NCBI GenBank assembly: GCA_910587865.1
Contig: CAJUNX010000005.1
Location: 214 to 36,471 of the forward strand
Direction of reading: 5' to 3'
DNA: 36,258 nucleotides
From: an uncultured Roseburia sp.
GTDB taxonomy: Bacteria; Bacillota; Clostridia; Lachnospirales; Lachnospiraceae
Below are positions 8,401 through 16,551 of this stretch, piece by piece (within the stretch, counting starts at the first letter, position 1; each line of letters starts with the position of its first letter). The notes below the pieces were generated by a model. That model saw only the letters and a program-made list of their open reading frames with translations, did not search any database and had not been told where the DNA came from. Position numbers and translations under genes: made by a program.

Positions 8401-8849
8401 GCTTTCACATAGCAATCCGCTAACGCTATCGTAACGTTTCTGAAAAGCGAGGGGCGTTCTCTCTCGGTGGAATCGGTATATCACTATCTGGAACAGCTGG
8501 AAAATGCCTTTGTGATCTATCGTTGCCAGCGATACGATTTGCAGGGAAATCCGTGCTGAAAACACAGGAAAATTTCTATCTTGCAGACGCTTCGCTGAAA
8601 TACTGTATGATGGGCTTTAACCCGAAATCCGTTGCCGCAATGCTGGAAAACATCGTGTGCTTTGAGCGTATCTATGTGCAGGTGTGCCGCAATCTGCCGG
8701 AGGAATCCGATCGTGAGGCTGCCAGCCTGCCTGAAATTAAAGACCACTACCCGAAGTATGTCGTGACACCTGATGAACTTGCCGCAGGCAATATCAACGG
8801 CGTAAAGATTGTGCATTTGGCAGATTTTTTATTGCGTAATGAATATTAA
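8401..8849 (+). pseudogene. Remnant of a DUF4143-type AAA ATPase (C-terminal part)
   Basis: The first frame (from 8416) reads ANAIVTFLKSEGRSLSVES and VYHYLEQLENAFVIYRCQRY, typical of the DUF4143 C-terminal domain of AAA+ ATPases, then stops at 8557. Loss of one A near 8547 restores the family pattern in the next frame: GKSVLKTQENFYLADASLKY, ENIVCFE, then IYVQVCRNL, DHYPKYVVTPDEL and NGVKIVHLADFLL. Between ICFE and IYVQVC about 30 residues normally present (the nuclease-like strand region) are absent. The N-terminal ATP-binding part is missing. So the gene is 5'-truncated, frameshifted and internally deleted. Confidence 0.7.
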
Positions 8850-8863
8850 AAGCGAAAGAGGAT

Positions 8864-9061
8864 GTGGCAAGAATGGCAGAAAACAAGTATCACTTTGAGC
8901 GATTAATGCCAACAGCAGAGGTAAAGGAATCTGTATCAGAGGGGAAAATTCTAAATCATATCACACCGCCCCTGTTTATGAAACCACATTTCCTGTCGAA
9001 ATTATATTGTAAAAGTCCAGCCATGGTTCGCAAAATGCACGAATCATGCTCGCATGAATGA
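8864..9061 (+). pseudogene. Truncated start of an unidentified gene
   Basis: An ATG at 8873 with AGAGGA upstream starts MAENKYHFERLMPTAEVKES. After about 20-30 codons the frame loses any coherent look and runs into the structured repeat that begins at 9011. The opening (KYxFERLxPT) is reminiscent of the first residues of large YobI-like P-loop proteins, but the match is too short to assign. It is best seen as a 5' gene fragment cut off at the repeat. Confidence 0.35.
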
Positions 9062-9195
9062 GCACATTCTGCAAACCATGAGGGGAGCGCCCGTATATGA
9101 GCAGACACCCGTTGCGAAGCGGCGGAGAGCAGCGTATATGCCTGTGGCATTTACGCTGTAAGCGCGGTTTTGCGAATGGCGCGGGCCGGACTTTT
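9011..9195 (+). repeat. Structured intergenic repeat, copy B
   Basis: The inverted partner of 2511-2698. Its ends are complementary: AAAAGTCC (9011-9018) with GGACTTTT (9188-9195), extendable to 11 of 12 pairs. Internal stems are CATGGTTCGCA (9022-9032) with TGCAAACCATG (9070-9080), a TCATG/CATGA hairpin inside that arm, and CCGTT-GCGA-AGCGG with a GNRA-type loop. A 13-position stem CAGCGTATATGCC/GGCATTTACGCTG (9130-9158) has one mismatch. The 3' end GGACTTTTTTT looks like an intrinsic terminator. In the arm at 9022-9080, two pairs are swapped relative to copy A with complementarity kept (C-G for G-C, A-T for T-A). Confidence 0.85.
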
Positions 9196-9206
9196 TTTCA
9201 AAACTT

Positions 9207-9232
9207 TGTAACAAACCGTCTGCATCTCCGTC
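9207..9232 (+). promoter_or_regulatory. ECF-type promoter of the sigma/anti-sigma operon
   Basis: TGTAAC (9207-9212), a 16-bp spacer, and CGTC (9229-9232) lie 37 bp before the sigma-factor start. This matches the shape of ECF sigma promoters (a -35 containing AAC and a -10 CGTC), so the sigma factor probably drives its own operon. Confidence 0.6.
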
Positions 9233-9268
9233 TAACCGGTGTATTCAAATGAAAGGAGGCGATGCCGC

Positions 9269-9823
9269 GTGGATTTCGAGAGTCTCTACCGCACTTATTA
9301 TATGAAGGTCTACTCCTATGTGATGACCCTCGTCCGCAATCCGCATCTGGCGGAGGAGATCACTCAGGAGACCTTTTTTAAGGCGCTGAAAACAAAGTCT
9401 CCCTGTCAGAACCACTCCGGCGAGTTTACCTGGCTGTGTGCCATCGCCAAACGGGCCTGCATCGACGAACAGAGACGGCAGAAACATCTGTCGGAATTTC
9501 CGTTCGGAAAGGATGCGGCGTCAGAGGATGCACCGGAAGAAATGCTGGCCGCCCGCGCCGCGCCGGATCAGGGAATTTCCCCGCAGAATGTGGAACAGAT
9601 CGTAGAGGACGCCCAGTGCTCGCTCCTGCTGCACCAGCTGCTGCACGACCTGGAGGAACCCTATAAGGAGGTTTTTCACCTGCGCACCTTCGGGGAACTA
9701 TCATTTCAGAACATCGGACAGATTTTCGGGAAAACGGAAGTCTGGGCCAGGGTGACGTACCATCGCGCCCGCTTAAAGCTCATGGAAAGGATGGAGAAAC
9801 ATGGATCAGAAAAAAGAATGTGA
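9269..9823 (+). CDS. ECF-type RNA polymerase sigma factor
   Basis: A 184-residue sigma-70-family factor of ECF length. Region 2 (residues 1-70) contains YSYVMTLVRNPHLAEEITQE, which covers the core-binding and -10 recognition helices. Region 4 (about 125-175) contains the HTH LSFQNIGQIFGKTEVWARVTYH. I start at GTG 9269, nine bases after a perfect AAAGGAGG; an upstream ATG at 9239 would put that ribosome site inside the gene. The anti-sigma gene overlaps its last 23 bases. It is probably autoregulated through the promoter at 9207-9232. The stress signal is unknown, although such pairs in Firmicutes usually answer to envelope damage. Confidence 0.93.
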   Translation: MDFESLYRTYYMKVYSYVMTLVRNPHLAEEITQETFFKALKTKSPCQNHSGEFTWLCAIAKRACIDEQRRQKHLSEFPFGKDAASEDAPEEMLAARAAPDQGISPQNVEQIVEDAQCSLLLHQLLHDLEEPYKEVFHLRTFGELSFQNIGQIFGKTEVWARVTYHRARLKLMERMEKHGSEKRM

Positions 9824-10754
9824 CATCATGCAATGTGAAATCATACGCGATCTGCTGCCGCTGTATCACGACAACGCCTGCAGCCCGGACAGCCGTGTGT
9901 TTGTGGAGGAACATCTCGCCGGATGCGCGTCCTGCCAGAGGGTGGCAGAAAAACTGGCCTGCACCACAGTGGACGAGATCTTTGTAGACGAAAAAGAGAC
10001 CGTTTTATCGGCCCATGCAAAAAAAGAGAGGATGCGCACGTTTTCCATCGGCGCAGGCACCGCTGCGTTTCTTTCGGTGCCGATGATCATCTGCCTGATC
10101 GTCAATCTCGCCACCGGCCATGTGCTCGACTGGTTTTTTATCGTGCTGGCCTCCCTGCTTCTGGCAGCCTCGGTCACGGCGGTTCCGCTGATGGCGCCGG
10201 ATCACAGACTATTGTGGACGATGGGAAGCTTTGCGTCCTCCCTGCTGTTGTTGCTGCTGGTCATCTGCCTTTACGTGCACGGCGACTGGTTTTTCCTCGC
10301 GGCGGTCCCTGTGTGTTTCGGGCTGTCCGTGCTGTTTCTGCCTTATGTGATTTATCAGATTCCACTGCCGGCGCCGCTCTCCCATACGAAGGGTGTGCTC
10401 GTGATGCTGTGGGATACGGTATGGCTTTACGCAGTCATTATCGTCTGCGGCCTGCACGCCAAAAGCCCGCTCTACTGGCCTGTTGCCCTCAAAATCACAA
10501 CCTTCTGTGTCATGCTGCCCTGGCTCTGCTTTCTTGCCATCCGCTATCTGCGGGTACATCCGCTGGTCCGGGCCGGGCTCACGCTGATCCTTTGCGGTAT
10601 CTACTGCGCCGCCACAAACGGTGTGGTCTCGATCACCCTCGGAGAGCCCTTTAACATCTCACCGCTGAACCTGACCATCGCCGTGTATCTGTTCGTGGCC
10701 GGGCTGGCTATGATCATCGGGGAAGTGATCTGGGCGAAAACGCGCGGGAGGTGA
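9801..10754 (+). CDS. Membrane anti-sigma factor with zf-HC2 domain
   Basis: A 317-residue membrane protein. Residues 10-50 form a zf-HC2 zinc-binding anti-sigma domain, with C12 and then H38, C42 and C45 in the HxxxCxxC pattern (EEHLAGCASC). After a linker there are about six to eight membrane helices from residue 75 to the end, far more than the single helix of classical RsiW-type factors. It starts inside the 3' end of the sigma gene and is translationally coupled to it. The likely role is to hold the sigma factor inactive at the membrane until a signal arrives. The function of the multi-helix region is unknown. Confidence 0.88.
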   Translation: MDQKKECDIMQCEIIRDLLPLYHDNACSPDSRVFVEEHLAGCASCQRVAEKLACTTVDEIFVDEKETVLSAHAKKERMRTFSIGAGTAAFLSVPMIICLIVNLATGHVLDWFFIVLASLLLAASVTAVPLMAPDHRLLWTMGSFASSLLLLLLVICLYVHGDWFFLAAVPVCFGLSVLFLPYVIYQIPLPAPLSHTKGVLVMLWDTVWLYAVIIVCGLHAKSPLYWPVALKITTFCVMLPWLCFLAIRYLRVHPLVRAGLTLILCGIYCAATNGVVSITLGEPFNISPLNLTIAVYLFVAGLAMIIGEVIWAKTRGR

Positions 10755-10805
10755 GAATTCCCTTCCGCCTGCGCGGCGCTGACCGCCGATACCTGATTTG
10801 TCCCG

Positions 10806-10840
10806 AACCGGCTGATCACCCGGGCGCTGACCAGCCGGTT
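10806..10840 (+). terminator. Probable terminator of the sigma/anti-sigma operon
   Basis: AACCGGCTG and CAGCCGGTT form a perfect 9-bp stem with a 17-base loop, followed by TTCC (four T in all at the 3' edge). It lies 52 bp after the anti-sigma stop. Confidence 0.5.
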
Positions 10841-10860
10841 TTCCTGCACCCACACCCCGC

Positions 10861-11029
10861 TTAACAGCGCCTCCACCCGCCTTCGGCACAAGTCTTTCCG
10901 TGCCGCATGATCATCCGCCCGTGCGGCTCTGTAAACCCGCTCTCCAGCTGATCCAGAAGCCACATAATATCCTTCGGCGCAATCCCCACACTCCGGTGAG
11001 ACGCGTTCAAATTCGGCTCTGTGATACAT
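10861..11029 (-). pseudogene. 5' remnant of a serine hydrolase (beta-lactamase family)
   Basis: From ATG 11029 the minus strand reads MYHRAEFERVSPE, then after a frameshift SVGIAPKDIMWLLDQLESGF and TEPHGRMIMRHGKTCAEG. This is the usual N-terminal pattern of class C beta-lactamase-like serine hydrolases (GI...I...LD.LE....E.HS.MV.RHGK..AEG). The catalytic SxxK and everything after it are gone; a stop follows at 10861. GGAAAGG before the ATG is a fair ribosome site. Sequence further on (about 10770-10880) looks coding in another frame but I could not identify it. Confidence 0.5.
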
Positions 11030-11046
11030 TTCTTTTCCCACCCTTT

Positions 11047-11163
11047 CCATGTTAAGATGTTGGGGTCAAAAGCATCTGACCCCATGATGCCTTCGGGTCA
11101 CAAAGTCATGCTTTTTCACGCAGGCGTGAAACACATGACCTTTTGGCCCTGGCATCATGTTAA
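11047..11163. repeat. Stem-loop repeat, copy C (full form)
   Basis: A compact, multi-stem sequence between two minus-strand genes. GGGGTCA (11062-11068) pairs with TGACCCC (11077-11083). CATGATGCC (11083-11091) pairs with GGCATCATG (11151-11159). Inside the second arm are GTCATG/CATGAC and a perfect 7-bp TTTCACG-CAGG-CGTGAAA hairpin. The first 40 bases recur almost unchanged at 18299-18341. CATGTTAA occurs at both edges of this copy. Type unknown; not related in sequence to the 185-bp element. Confidence 0.7.
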
Positions 11164-11169
11164 TAATCT

Positions 11170-11559
11170 TTATGCAGTCTGTCCCTCTGATCCTGCCCCT
11201 TCTGCACACTTAATCCTCCAAAGATATGGGCTGACTCCTGTTGTCCGCTTAAATACCGTCGAAAAATACTGTGCGCTTTCAAACCCCACTTCAAAGGCAA
11301 TCCAGGTTAAAGACTTCCCCGGGTCTGTAATCAGCCGTTTCGCCTCCTCGATACGGCACAGATTGATATACTCCCGCAGGGAAATCCCAGACTCCCGGCA
11401 GAATACCCGTGAAAGGTAGTTGGGCGTCACGCACACATGATCTGCCACCCGGTCGCGGTTTAAATTTTCCGCAAAATGTCCCCGGATATATGTTTTCGCC
11501 TGTCCGGTCAGTGTCTCTTCTGACCGCGGCCCTCCACGCCCTGTCTTTTCTGTCTGCAT
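11170..11559 (-). CDS. AraC-family HTH-only regulator
   Basis: A 129-residue protein made almost entirely of the AraC double HTH. The first HTH is at about 40-65 (RDRVADHVCVTPNYLSRVFC), then REYINLCRIEEAKRLI, and the second HTH ends in WIAFEVGFESAQYFSTVFKR followed by TTGVSPYLWR. There is no sensor or receiver domain. I start at ATG 11559 behind AAAGGAGGGTG; an earlier in-frame ATG at 11622 has no good ribosome site and overlaps the glycosidase gene. It is the last gene of the minus operon that begins with the solute-binding lipoprotein, 46 bp after the glycosidase. It may tune the locus, or be the surviving output domain of a lost response regulator. Confidence 0.82.
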   Translation of the reverse strand: MQTEKTGRGGPRSEETLTGQAKTYIRGHFAENLNRDRVADHVCVTPNYLSRVFCRESGISLREYINLCRIEEAKRLITDPGKSLTWIAFEVGFESAQYFSTVFKRTTGVSPYLWRIKCAEGAGSEGQTA

Positions 11560-11605
11560 GGTACACCCTCCTTTTTTACCTTTCAGCCGTTCCGACACGA
11601 TCCCC

Positions 11606-14563
11606 TCATCTGGATTCCTCATACAGCTTTAGCACAACCGGCCCTTCCAGTCCGTAGTCCGCCACGTCGATTGCGGGAATCGCCGGCCCGCTCTCCCCTG
11701 TATCCGGGCACTCCTGTTCCTCATGCATCCGGAACATCTCTTCTAACGGCTTATAATATCCCCGGGCGATCAGCCGGTTTTTGAGCGTGCTGCTGACCTC
11801 GATACAGATCTCATTTTCTCCCACATGGAGCAGTCTGGAGATGTCAGCCGCCTTTCGGTTGATGTCAAATCCGTCCGCCTTCTCTCCGTTTACATAGACC
11901 GCAGCCGTATTTCCATATGTCCCGCCGATCTTAAGCAGCGCTTTATTTCCCTGCTTTGGATCCGGCAGGCAGATTTTCGTGGTATAGCGTCCCACGCCCG
12001 ACACCTCTGGTCCCACCGCCAGAAGCTCCCTCCACGGAACCAGGCTTACCGCACCCACGTCAATCTGCGTCTTTTTTGTCTCATAATACACTTCATTCGT
12101 AATCAAACCGAGTCCGCGGTCTTCCGTGATCACCTGTTTTTCCCCGGCGTTCCAGTCCTCCACGGTGAGCGTCCAGTCCTCCAGGGGAATCGTCTGCATT
12201 ACCGTGATTTCCCCGGACTTCCCTGACATTTCCTTCTGTCCCGCCTCCTGTGCCGGTATCCCGTCCTGCTGCATTTCTCCCGGTGTATGTTTCTCGAGCG
12301 CTACCATCGCAGCCTCGCCGGGCATCAGCGTAAGCGTCACCTCCGTGCGGCCGTCCCGAATCGTGCCTGCCATCCGTTCCACCCGGTTCTCCCAGCAGCG
12401 GATGCGGTACGGCTGACCTGCGGCGTCCATGGATACCGTGACGGTACACGGCTCCTCTGTCGTATACATATAGTGGTACAGATACAGATAATCGGTATCC
12501 GTATCCTCCCGGTATGCCGTCAGGATCTGCCGGTTTTCCTTTGCAAAGGCCGCGCGTGGCCGCACGTCAAGCTCCTCTAATACCCCCAGGATATCCTCAC
12601 CGTTTCGGATCCGCCGGACGTTCGGAAGTCCCTCCAGCTCCCGGACCACCTGTTTTAACTCATCATCCAGTCCGTCATAAAACGGCGTTCTGGACAGCGC
12701 CCGCTCATGGTACTCATCCACATGCACATGCCGCATTTCCGTCACACCGTCCACAAGAATCACCGGCAGGCCTGATTTCGCCAGCGCAAGCAGCTTTTGC
12801 GCGGAAGATAAGGGCATCTCTTCCTGATAGAGGATCAGCGCCTGGTATCCGGGGCCGTCCGCCGCGAGAAGTCTGCCGTCATAGTCCACAAAATTCTCTT
12901 CCAGAATCTGCGGTGCGAAATACTCGTAGGTGTAACCATGATTCTGAAGGCTCATATCCCTCCAATACAGACCTTCATTCGCCCGCATGAATTTCTCTTC
13001 ATATGTAGTCTTTTCTGGTCCGTACTGCATGAACATATTGTTAAAGTAATAATCCAGCCGGAGGATGCCAAGATCCACCCGGGGTCGTCCCTGCCTTAAC
13101 AGCATCTGATAGCGCCCGATCATCGCCGTCCAGTCCGCGTAGTGTACCGATGCCGGCTGTCTGCTGCCGAACCGCTCCGCGAATACGGGATACATCCCCT
13201 CGTGCCCGGGCCAGTATGTCGCGCCGTCAGAGCCCGCAATGCCCGAATACCCGTGCAGCACAGTCTTCGTGACGCCTGCCGCAAACTGGGTAAAGATGAT
13301 CTGCGTGTAAAAATTCAGCCCCAGCATATAATTGTACAGATTCGCCCCTGTCTCGCTGGAAAAAGTCCTCTGATACAGATGCGCGGTTCCCGCCAGCCCG
13401 CGGTAGGAGTCAATCTGCGAGGCAAATTCCAGCGATTCCGTCTCCACGCCGTCCACATATTTCCCCGGCTGTGAGATCTCGAGCGGCAGGCCGTACGAGA
13501 TCTCCGCCCGCAGCTGCATTCCGTTCCCGTGAAGCCATTCCTGCATGGGCTTTAACATATTCTCCATATACAGATCCGTCCAGGTCTGGAACATGTCGTT
13601 TCGGATTTTTTTTGCTTTTCTCTCGTCCGTCATCTCATACCGCCATACCTGAAGCATCATGTCGATCCCACGGTCCCTGTGATATTTTGTCAGAAATGGC
13701 AGGTACGGCGTGATATCATAGCCTCTGCGGGTCATAAATTCCTCCCGCACATGATATCCCCAAAACATCGCGCCCTTTCCCCAGTTGTTCAGCTCCAGTG
13801 AATCCATATACATCATCACGCGGTCATTCCTGCGAATGTAGTCTTTTACATTCTCCGTCAGCACCTGGCCGGACCAGTATTCCTTTACCGCCTCCACCCC
13901 GTACCGGTCAAAATAATTCACGGTATAGGAGACCGAGGCGGAGGGCTCTGCCGTCTGTCCGGTTCCGTGCATCCAAAAGAAAAAGAGCTCGTAAGCTCCG
14001 TCGTCCGGCGCCGTAAAATCCAGCCTGCCATCCGCCACCCGGTCTGTCAGCACCAGCATATGCGCATCGTCAAGGATCGTCGCACTTCCCCTGGTTCCCA
14101 GGATTCTTCCCGCCAGCACTGCGACCGGCTCCTGCACATGCACCGCCGGAACCGTGATCTCACATTCTGGCAGCTCTCCCTGAAAGCGCTCTCCCGGCGC
14201 CAGCGTGACCGACACAAAATCCAGCTCCTTTGACGCCGCCTGATCGTCCGGCGTGATCGTCGTCAGATTGGCATTCGCCCAGTTCGTCCCGCTGGTCGTG
14301 CTGACGCCCATCCCGCGCTCCGTCGCCTCTGCGATGATCAGCCGGGAATCATGCACCCATTCCTCCGAACCCCAGCCATATTCTGAGGAATCGACGCCCT
14401 CGTCCTCCATCGCCAGAAATTCCACCGCGCCGAAGCCGCTCTCATCTAACAGACGGATATCATTTTTTAACGTCTGATCCGTGTGAAATCCCTCCGCAAG
14501 CCACCAGCGCACCTCCGGCCGGTATCGTTTCTTCGGATTACCCAGTTCTTCTGCTTTTACCAT
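11606..14563 (-). CDS. Large GH106-like glycoside hydrolase
   Basis: About 985 residues. The N-terminus (RPEVRWWLAEGFHTDQTLKNDI, within the first 35 residues) and the barrel segments GFGAVEFLAMEDEG and EATERGMGVSTTSGTNW resemble GH106-type alpha-L-rhamnosidases, as do the central MQLRAEISYGLP and ETGANLYNYML. The C-terminus holds a beta-sandwich with sugar-binding-like signatures (AAVYVNGEKADGF, VGENEICIEVSSTLKNRL). There is no signal peptide, so it should work in the cytoplasm on imported oligosaccharides. Starts at 14563 (GAGGTG upstream) and 14575 are both possible; longer frames run into the permease gene. It follows the two permeases by 71 bp in one operon. Rhamnosidase activity is a family-level inference. 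Confidence 0.8.
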   Translation of the reverse strand: MVKAEELGNPKKRYRPEVRWWLAEGFHTDQTLKNDIRLLDESGFGAVEFLAMEDEGVDSSEYGWGSEEWVHDSRLIIAEATERGMGVSTTSGTNWANANLTTITPDDQAASKELDFVSVTLAPGERFQGELPECEITVPAVHVQEPVAVLAGRILGTRGSATILDDAHMLVLTDRVADGRLDFTAPDDGAYELFFFWMHGTGQTAEPSASVSYTVNYFDRYGVEAVKEYWSGQVLTENVKDYIRRNDRVMMYMDSLELNNWGKGAMFWGYHVREEFMTRRGYDITPYLPFLTKYHRDRGIDMMLQVWRYEMTDERKAKKIRNDMFQTWTDLYMENMLKPMQEWLHGNGMQLRAEISYGLPLEISQPGKYVDGVETESLEFASQIDSYRGLAGTAHLYQRTFSSETGANLYNYMLGLNFYTQIIFTQFAAGVTKTVLHGYSGIAGSDGATYWPGHEGMYPVFAERFGSRQPASVHYADWTAMIGRYQMLLRQGRPRVDLGILRLDYYFNNMFMQYGPEKTTYEEKFMRANEGLYWRDMSLQNHGYTYEYFAPQILEENFVDYDGRLLAADGPGYQALILYQEEMPLSSAQKLLALAKSGLPVILVDGVTEMRHVHVDEYHERALSRTPFYDGLDDELKQVVRELEGLPNVRRIRNGEDILGVLEELDVRPRAAFAKENRQILTAYREDTDTDYLYLYHYMYTTEEPCTVTVSMDAAGQPYRIRCWENRVERMAGTIRDGRTEVTLTLMPGEAAMVALEKHTPGEMQQDGIPAQEAGQKEMSGKSGEITVMQTIPLEDWTLTVEDWNAGEKQVITEDRGLGLITNEVYYETKKTQIDVGAVSLVPWRELLAVGPEVSGVGRYTTKICLPDPKQGNKALLKIGGTYGNTAAVYVNGEKADGFDINRKAADISRLLHVGENEICIEVSSTLKNRLIARGYYKPLEEMFRMHEEQECPDTGESGPAIPAIDVADYGLEGPVVLKLYEESR

Positions 14564-14634
14564 CCCGCACCTCATCCTCTCTTTTCCTGTACCCTCCTGA
14601 TTCCGGTACACATCTGCTTCCTTCCCGCCCGATT

Positions 14635-15522
14635 CTACTCCTTCACTGCACCAATTGTAATTCCTTTGACAAAGTACTTCTGCAGGAAGGGATAGATCAC
14701 CATCACCGGCAGCACGCCCACCACGGCAATCGCCATACGGATGGTCGTGGAGGGGATCTCCGACGCATTGACGGTTACGGTAGAACCGTTGCTCACGATC
14801 CAGGCAATATTTTCGTTGATCTGATTTAACAGCAGCTGTACCGTATAATATTTGCTTCCGTTTCTCTGCGAGAGATAGTACAGGCCGTTCGTCCAGTCGT
14901 TCCAGTAGGCAAGCCCTGTCATCAGTCCCACCGTCGCCGTAATGGGCAGCGACATCGGCATGATGATCCTCCAAAACATGCGGAATTCCCCGCAGCCGTC
15001 CATTCTGGCCGCTTCCTTTAACGACGCCGGAATGTTGACGGTAAAATAATTCTTAAACAGTATGACGTTAAAGGCGCTCATCAGGAGATTCGGCAGCACG
15101 AGCGCGAAGGCCGTGTCGCGGATATGGAAAATATTACTCCACACATAATAGCTCGCCACCTGTCCGCCGCCGAAGAGCATGGTAAACACGCAGAGGAAAT
15201 TTAAAATCCTTCCTCCCGGCAGCCTGCTGTTTGAGAGCGCATGCGCCAGCATGGAGGAGATGCAGATGCTGATAAAGCTTCCCGCCAGCGTCACCGAGAT
15301 GCTGACCAGATAAGCCCTGCCGATCGTATCCCACTCCGTCGCGATATACCGGTATGCATCCATGCTCCATTTTCCCGGGAAAAAGCTGTAGCCGTTGGCC
15401 AGCGCCCACTGATTATCCGTAAAGGATGCGATCACCAGCAGCACAAAAGGCAGCAGGGAAAGCACCGAAAACAGGATCATCACCCCGTTGGAGAGAATAC
15501 TCCAGAATTTTGAATTGTTCAT
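14635..15522 (-). CDS. CUT1 sugar ABC transporter permease (YtcP type)
   Basis: A 295-residue inner-membrane permease with six predicted helices. The conserved EAA loop is seen as PASLKEAARMDGCGEFRMFW, followed by RIIMPMS, which docks the ATPase. An AGGAGGGAGAG ribosome site precedes the ATG, and only 12 bp separate it from the first permease gene. It pairs with that permease and the upstream lipoprotein to import oligosaccharides. As is usual for LplB/YtcP systems, no ATPase gene is present; a shared MsmX-like ATPase elsewhere must supply energy. Confidence 0.95.
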   Translation of the reverse strand: MNNSKFWSILSNGVMILFSVLSLLPFVLLVIASFTDNQWALANGYSFFPGKWSMDAYRYIATEWDTIGRAYLVSISVTLAGSFISICISSMLAHALSNSRLPGGRILNFLCVFTMLFGGGQVASYYVWSNIFHIRDTAFALVLPNLLMSAFNVILFKNYFTVNIPASLKEAARMDGCGEFRMFWRIIMPMSLPITATVGLMTGLAYWNDWTNGLYYLSQRNGSKYYTVQLLLNQINENIAWIVSNGSTVTVNASEIPSTTIRMAIAVVGVLPVMVIYPFLQKYFVKGITIGAVKE

Positions 15523-15534
15523 GATCTCTCCCTC

Positions 15535-16452
15535 CTAGAAAATCGCATTATCTTTGCTGTATCTGCGTGCAATTGCATTTGTAGTGACAACCAGGACAAA
15601 ACCGACTGCCGCCTGGAACACACTGGCCGCCGACGACATGCCGAAATCCCCGTTTTTCATCAGGGCGTTATATACATAGACGTCAATTGTCTGCGTTACG
15701 CCGTACAGTGCGCCCGAGTTGCGCGGAATCTGATAAAAGAGCCCGAAATCGGAGGCAAAGATCCGTCCCACCGACAGGATCGTCATGGTAATCAGCGTCG
15801 GTTTTAACAGAGGCAGCGTAATCTTACGAATCTGCTGCCATTTCGTCGCGCCGTCCACGGCAGCTGCCTCGTAATACTCCTTGCTGATCCCGACAATGCT
15901 CGAATAATAGATGATCATTGAATAGCCGGTACTCTTCCAGATATTGCAGAAGAACAGAATAAACGGCCAGTATTTCTTCTCCATATACCAGTTCACCGTC
16001 TCCATCCCCAACGCTTTTAAGATACTGTTGTTGATCAGCCCGGTATCGTTTGCAAGCAGTGCGTAGGATAGGTAACTCACCACAACCCAGCTCATCAGAA
16101 ACGGGATCAGCACCAGACTCTGGTAAACCGATGAGACCAGCCTGCTTCTGATTTCATTTAACAGAATCGCAAACGTAACCGATATCACCATGCCGAGCAC
16201 GATAAACACGACATTATAGAGTACGGTGTTGCGGATAATCGTAAACGCGGTGCTCGACTGAAACAGAAATTTAAAATTATTCAGTCCCGCCCAGTCGCTG
16301 CCCAGGATTCCCTTTCGGACATCAAGCTTCTTGAATGCCAGCAGCACCCCGAACATCGGCATGTAATTATTGCAGAACAGATAAATCAGCCCGGGCAGTG
16401 CCATTATGTAGAGGGGAATGAATTCCCCCCATTTGATTTTTGTTCGCTTCAT
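15535..16452 (-). CDS. CUT1 sugar ABC transporter permease (LplB type)
   Basis: A 305-residue permease. Its start reads MKRTKIKWGEFIPLYIMALP and it has about six helices. The EAA loop is EYYEAAAVDGATKWQQIRKI followed by TLPLLKP. I chose ATG 16452 because GGAGG lies seven bases before it; the longer frame from 16521 adds a charged, glutamate-rich stretch without a ribosome site. It lies between the solute-binding protein (99 bp upstream) and the second permease (12 bp downstream). The LplB family handles complex oligosaccharides such as pectin fragments in other Firmicutes; the substrate here is inferred from the neighbouring glycosidases. Confidence 0.95.
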   Translation of the reverse strand: MKRTKIKWGEFIPLYIMALPGLIYLFCNNYMPMFGVLLAFKKLDVRKGILGSDWAGLNNFKFLFQSSTAFTIIRNTVLYNVVFIVLGMVISVTFAILLNEIRSRLVSSVYQSLVLIPFLMSWVVVSYLSYALLANDTGLINNSILKALGMETVNWYMEKKYWPFILFFCNIWKSTGYSMIIYYSSIVGISKEYYEAAAVDGATKWQQIRKITLPLLKPTLITMTILSVGRIFASDFGLFYQIPRNSGALYGVTQTIDVYVYNALMKNGDFGMSSAASVFQAAVGFVLVVTTNAIARRYSKDNAIF

Positions 16453-16551
16453 GATAACCTCCAAATTGATCCCCGATTCCGGAACAGGAACGGTTTCCCG
16501 TTCCTGTTCCGTTTCTTCCATAAGCCGGCCTGCAGAGCGCAGCGTTATCTG

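Noticed and set aside
10601..11050. 150-codon minus frame spanning the anti-sigma end and the hydrolase remnant
   Set aside because: It joins the true N-terminal codons of the hydrolase relic to an out-of-frame reading and then to antisense of the anti-sigma gene; not one gene.
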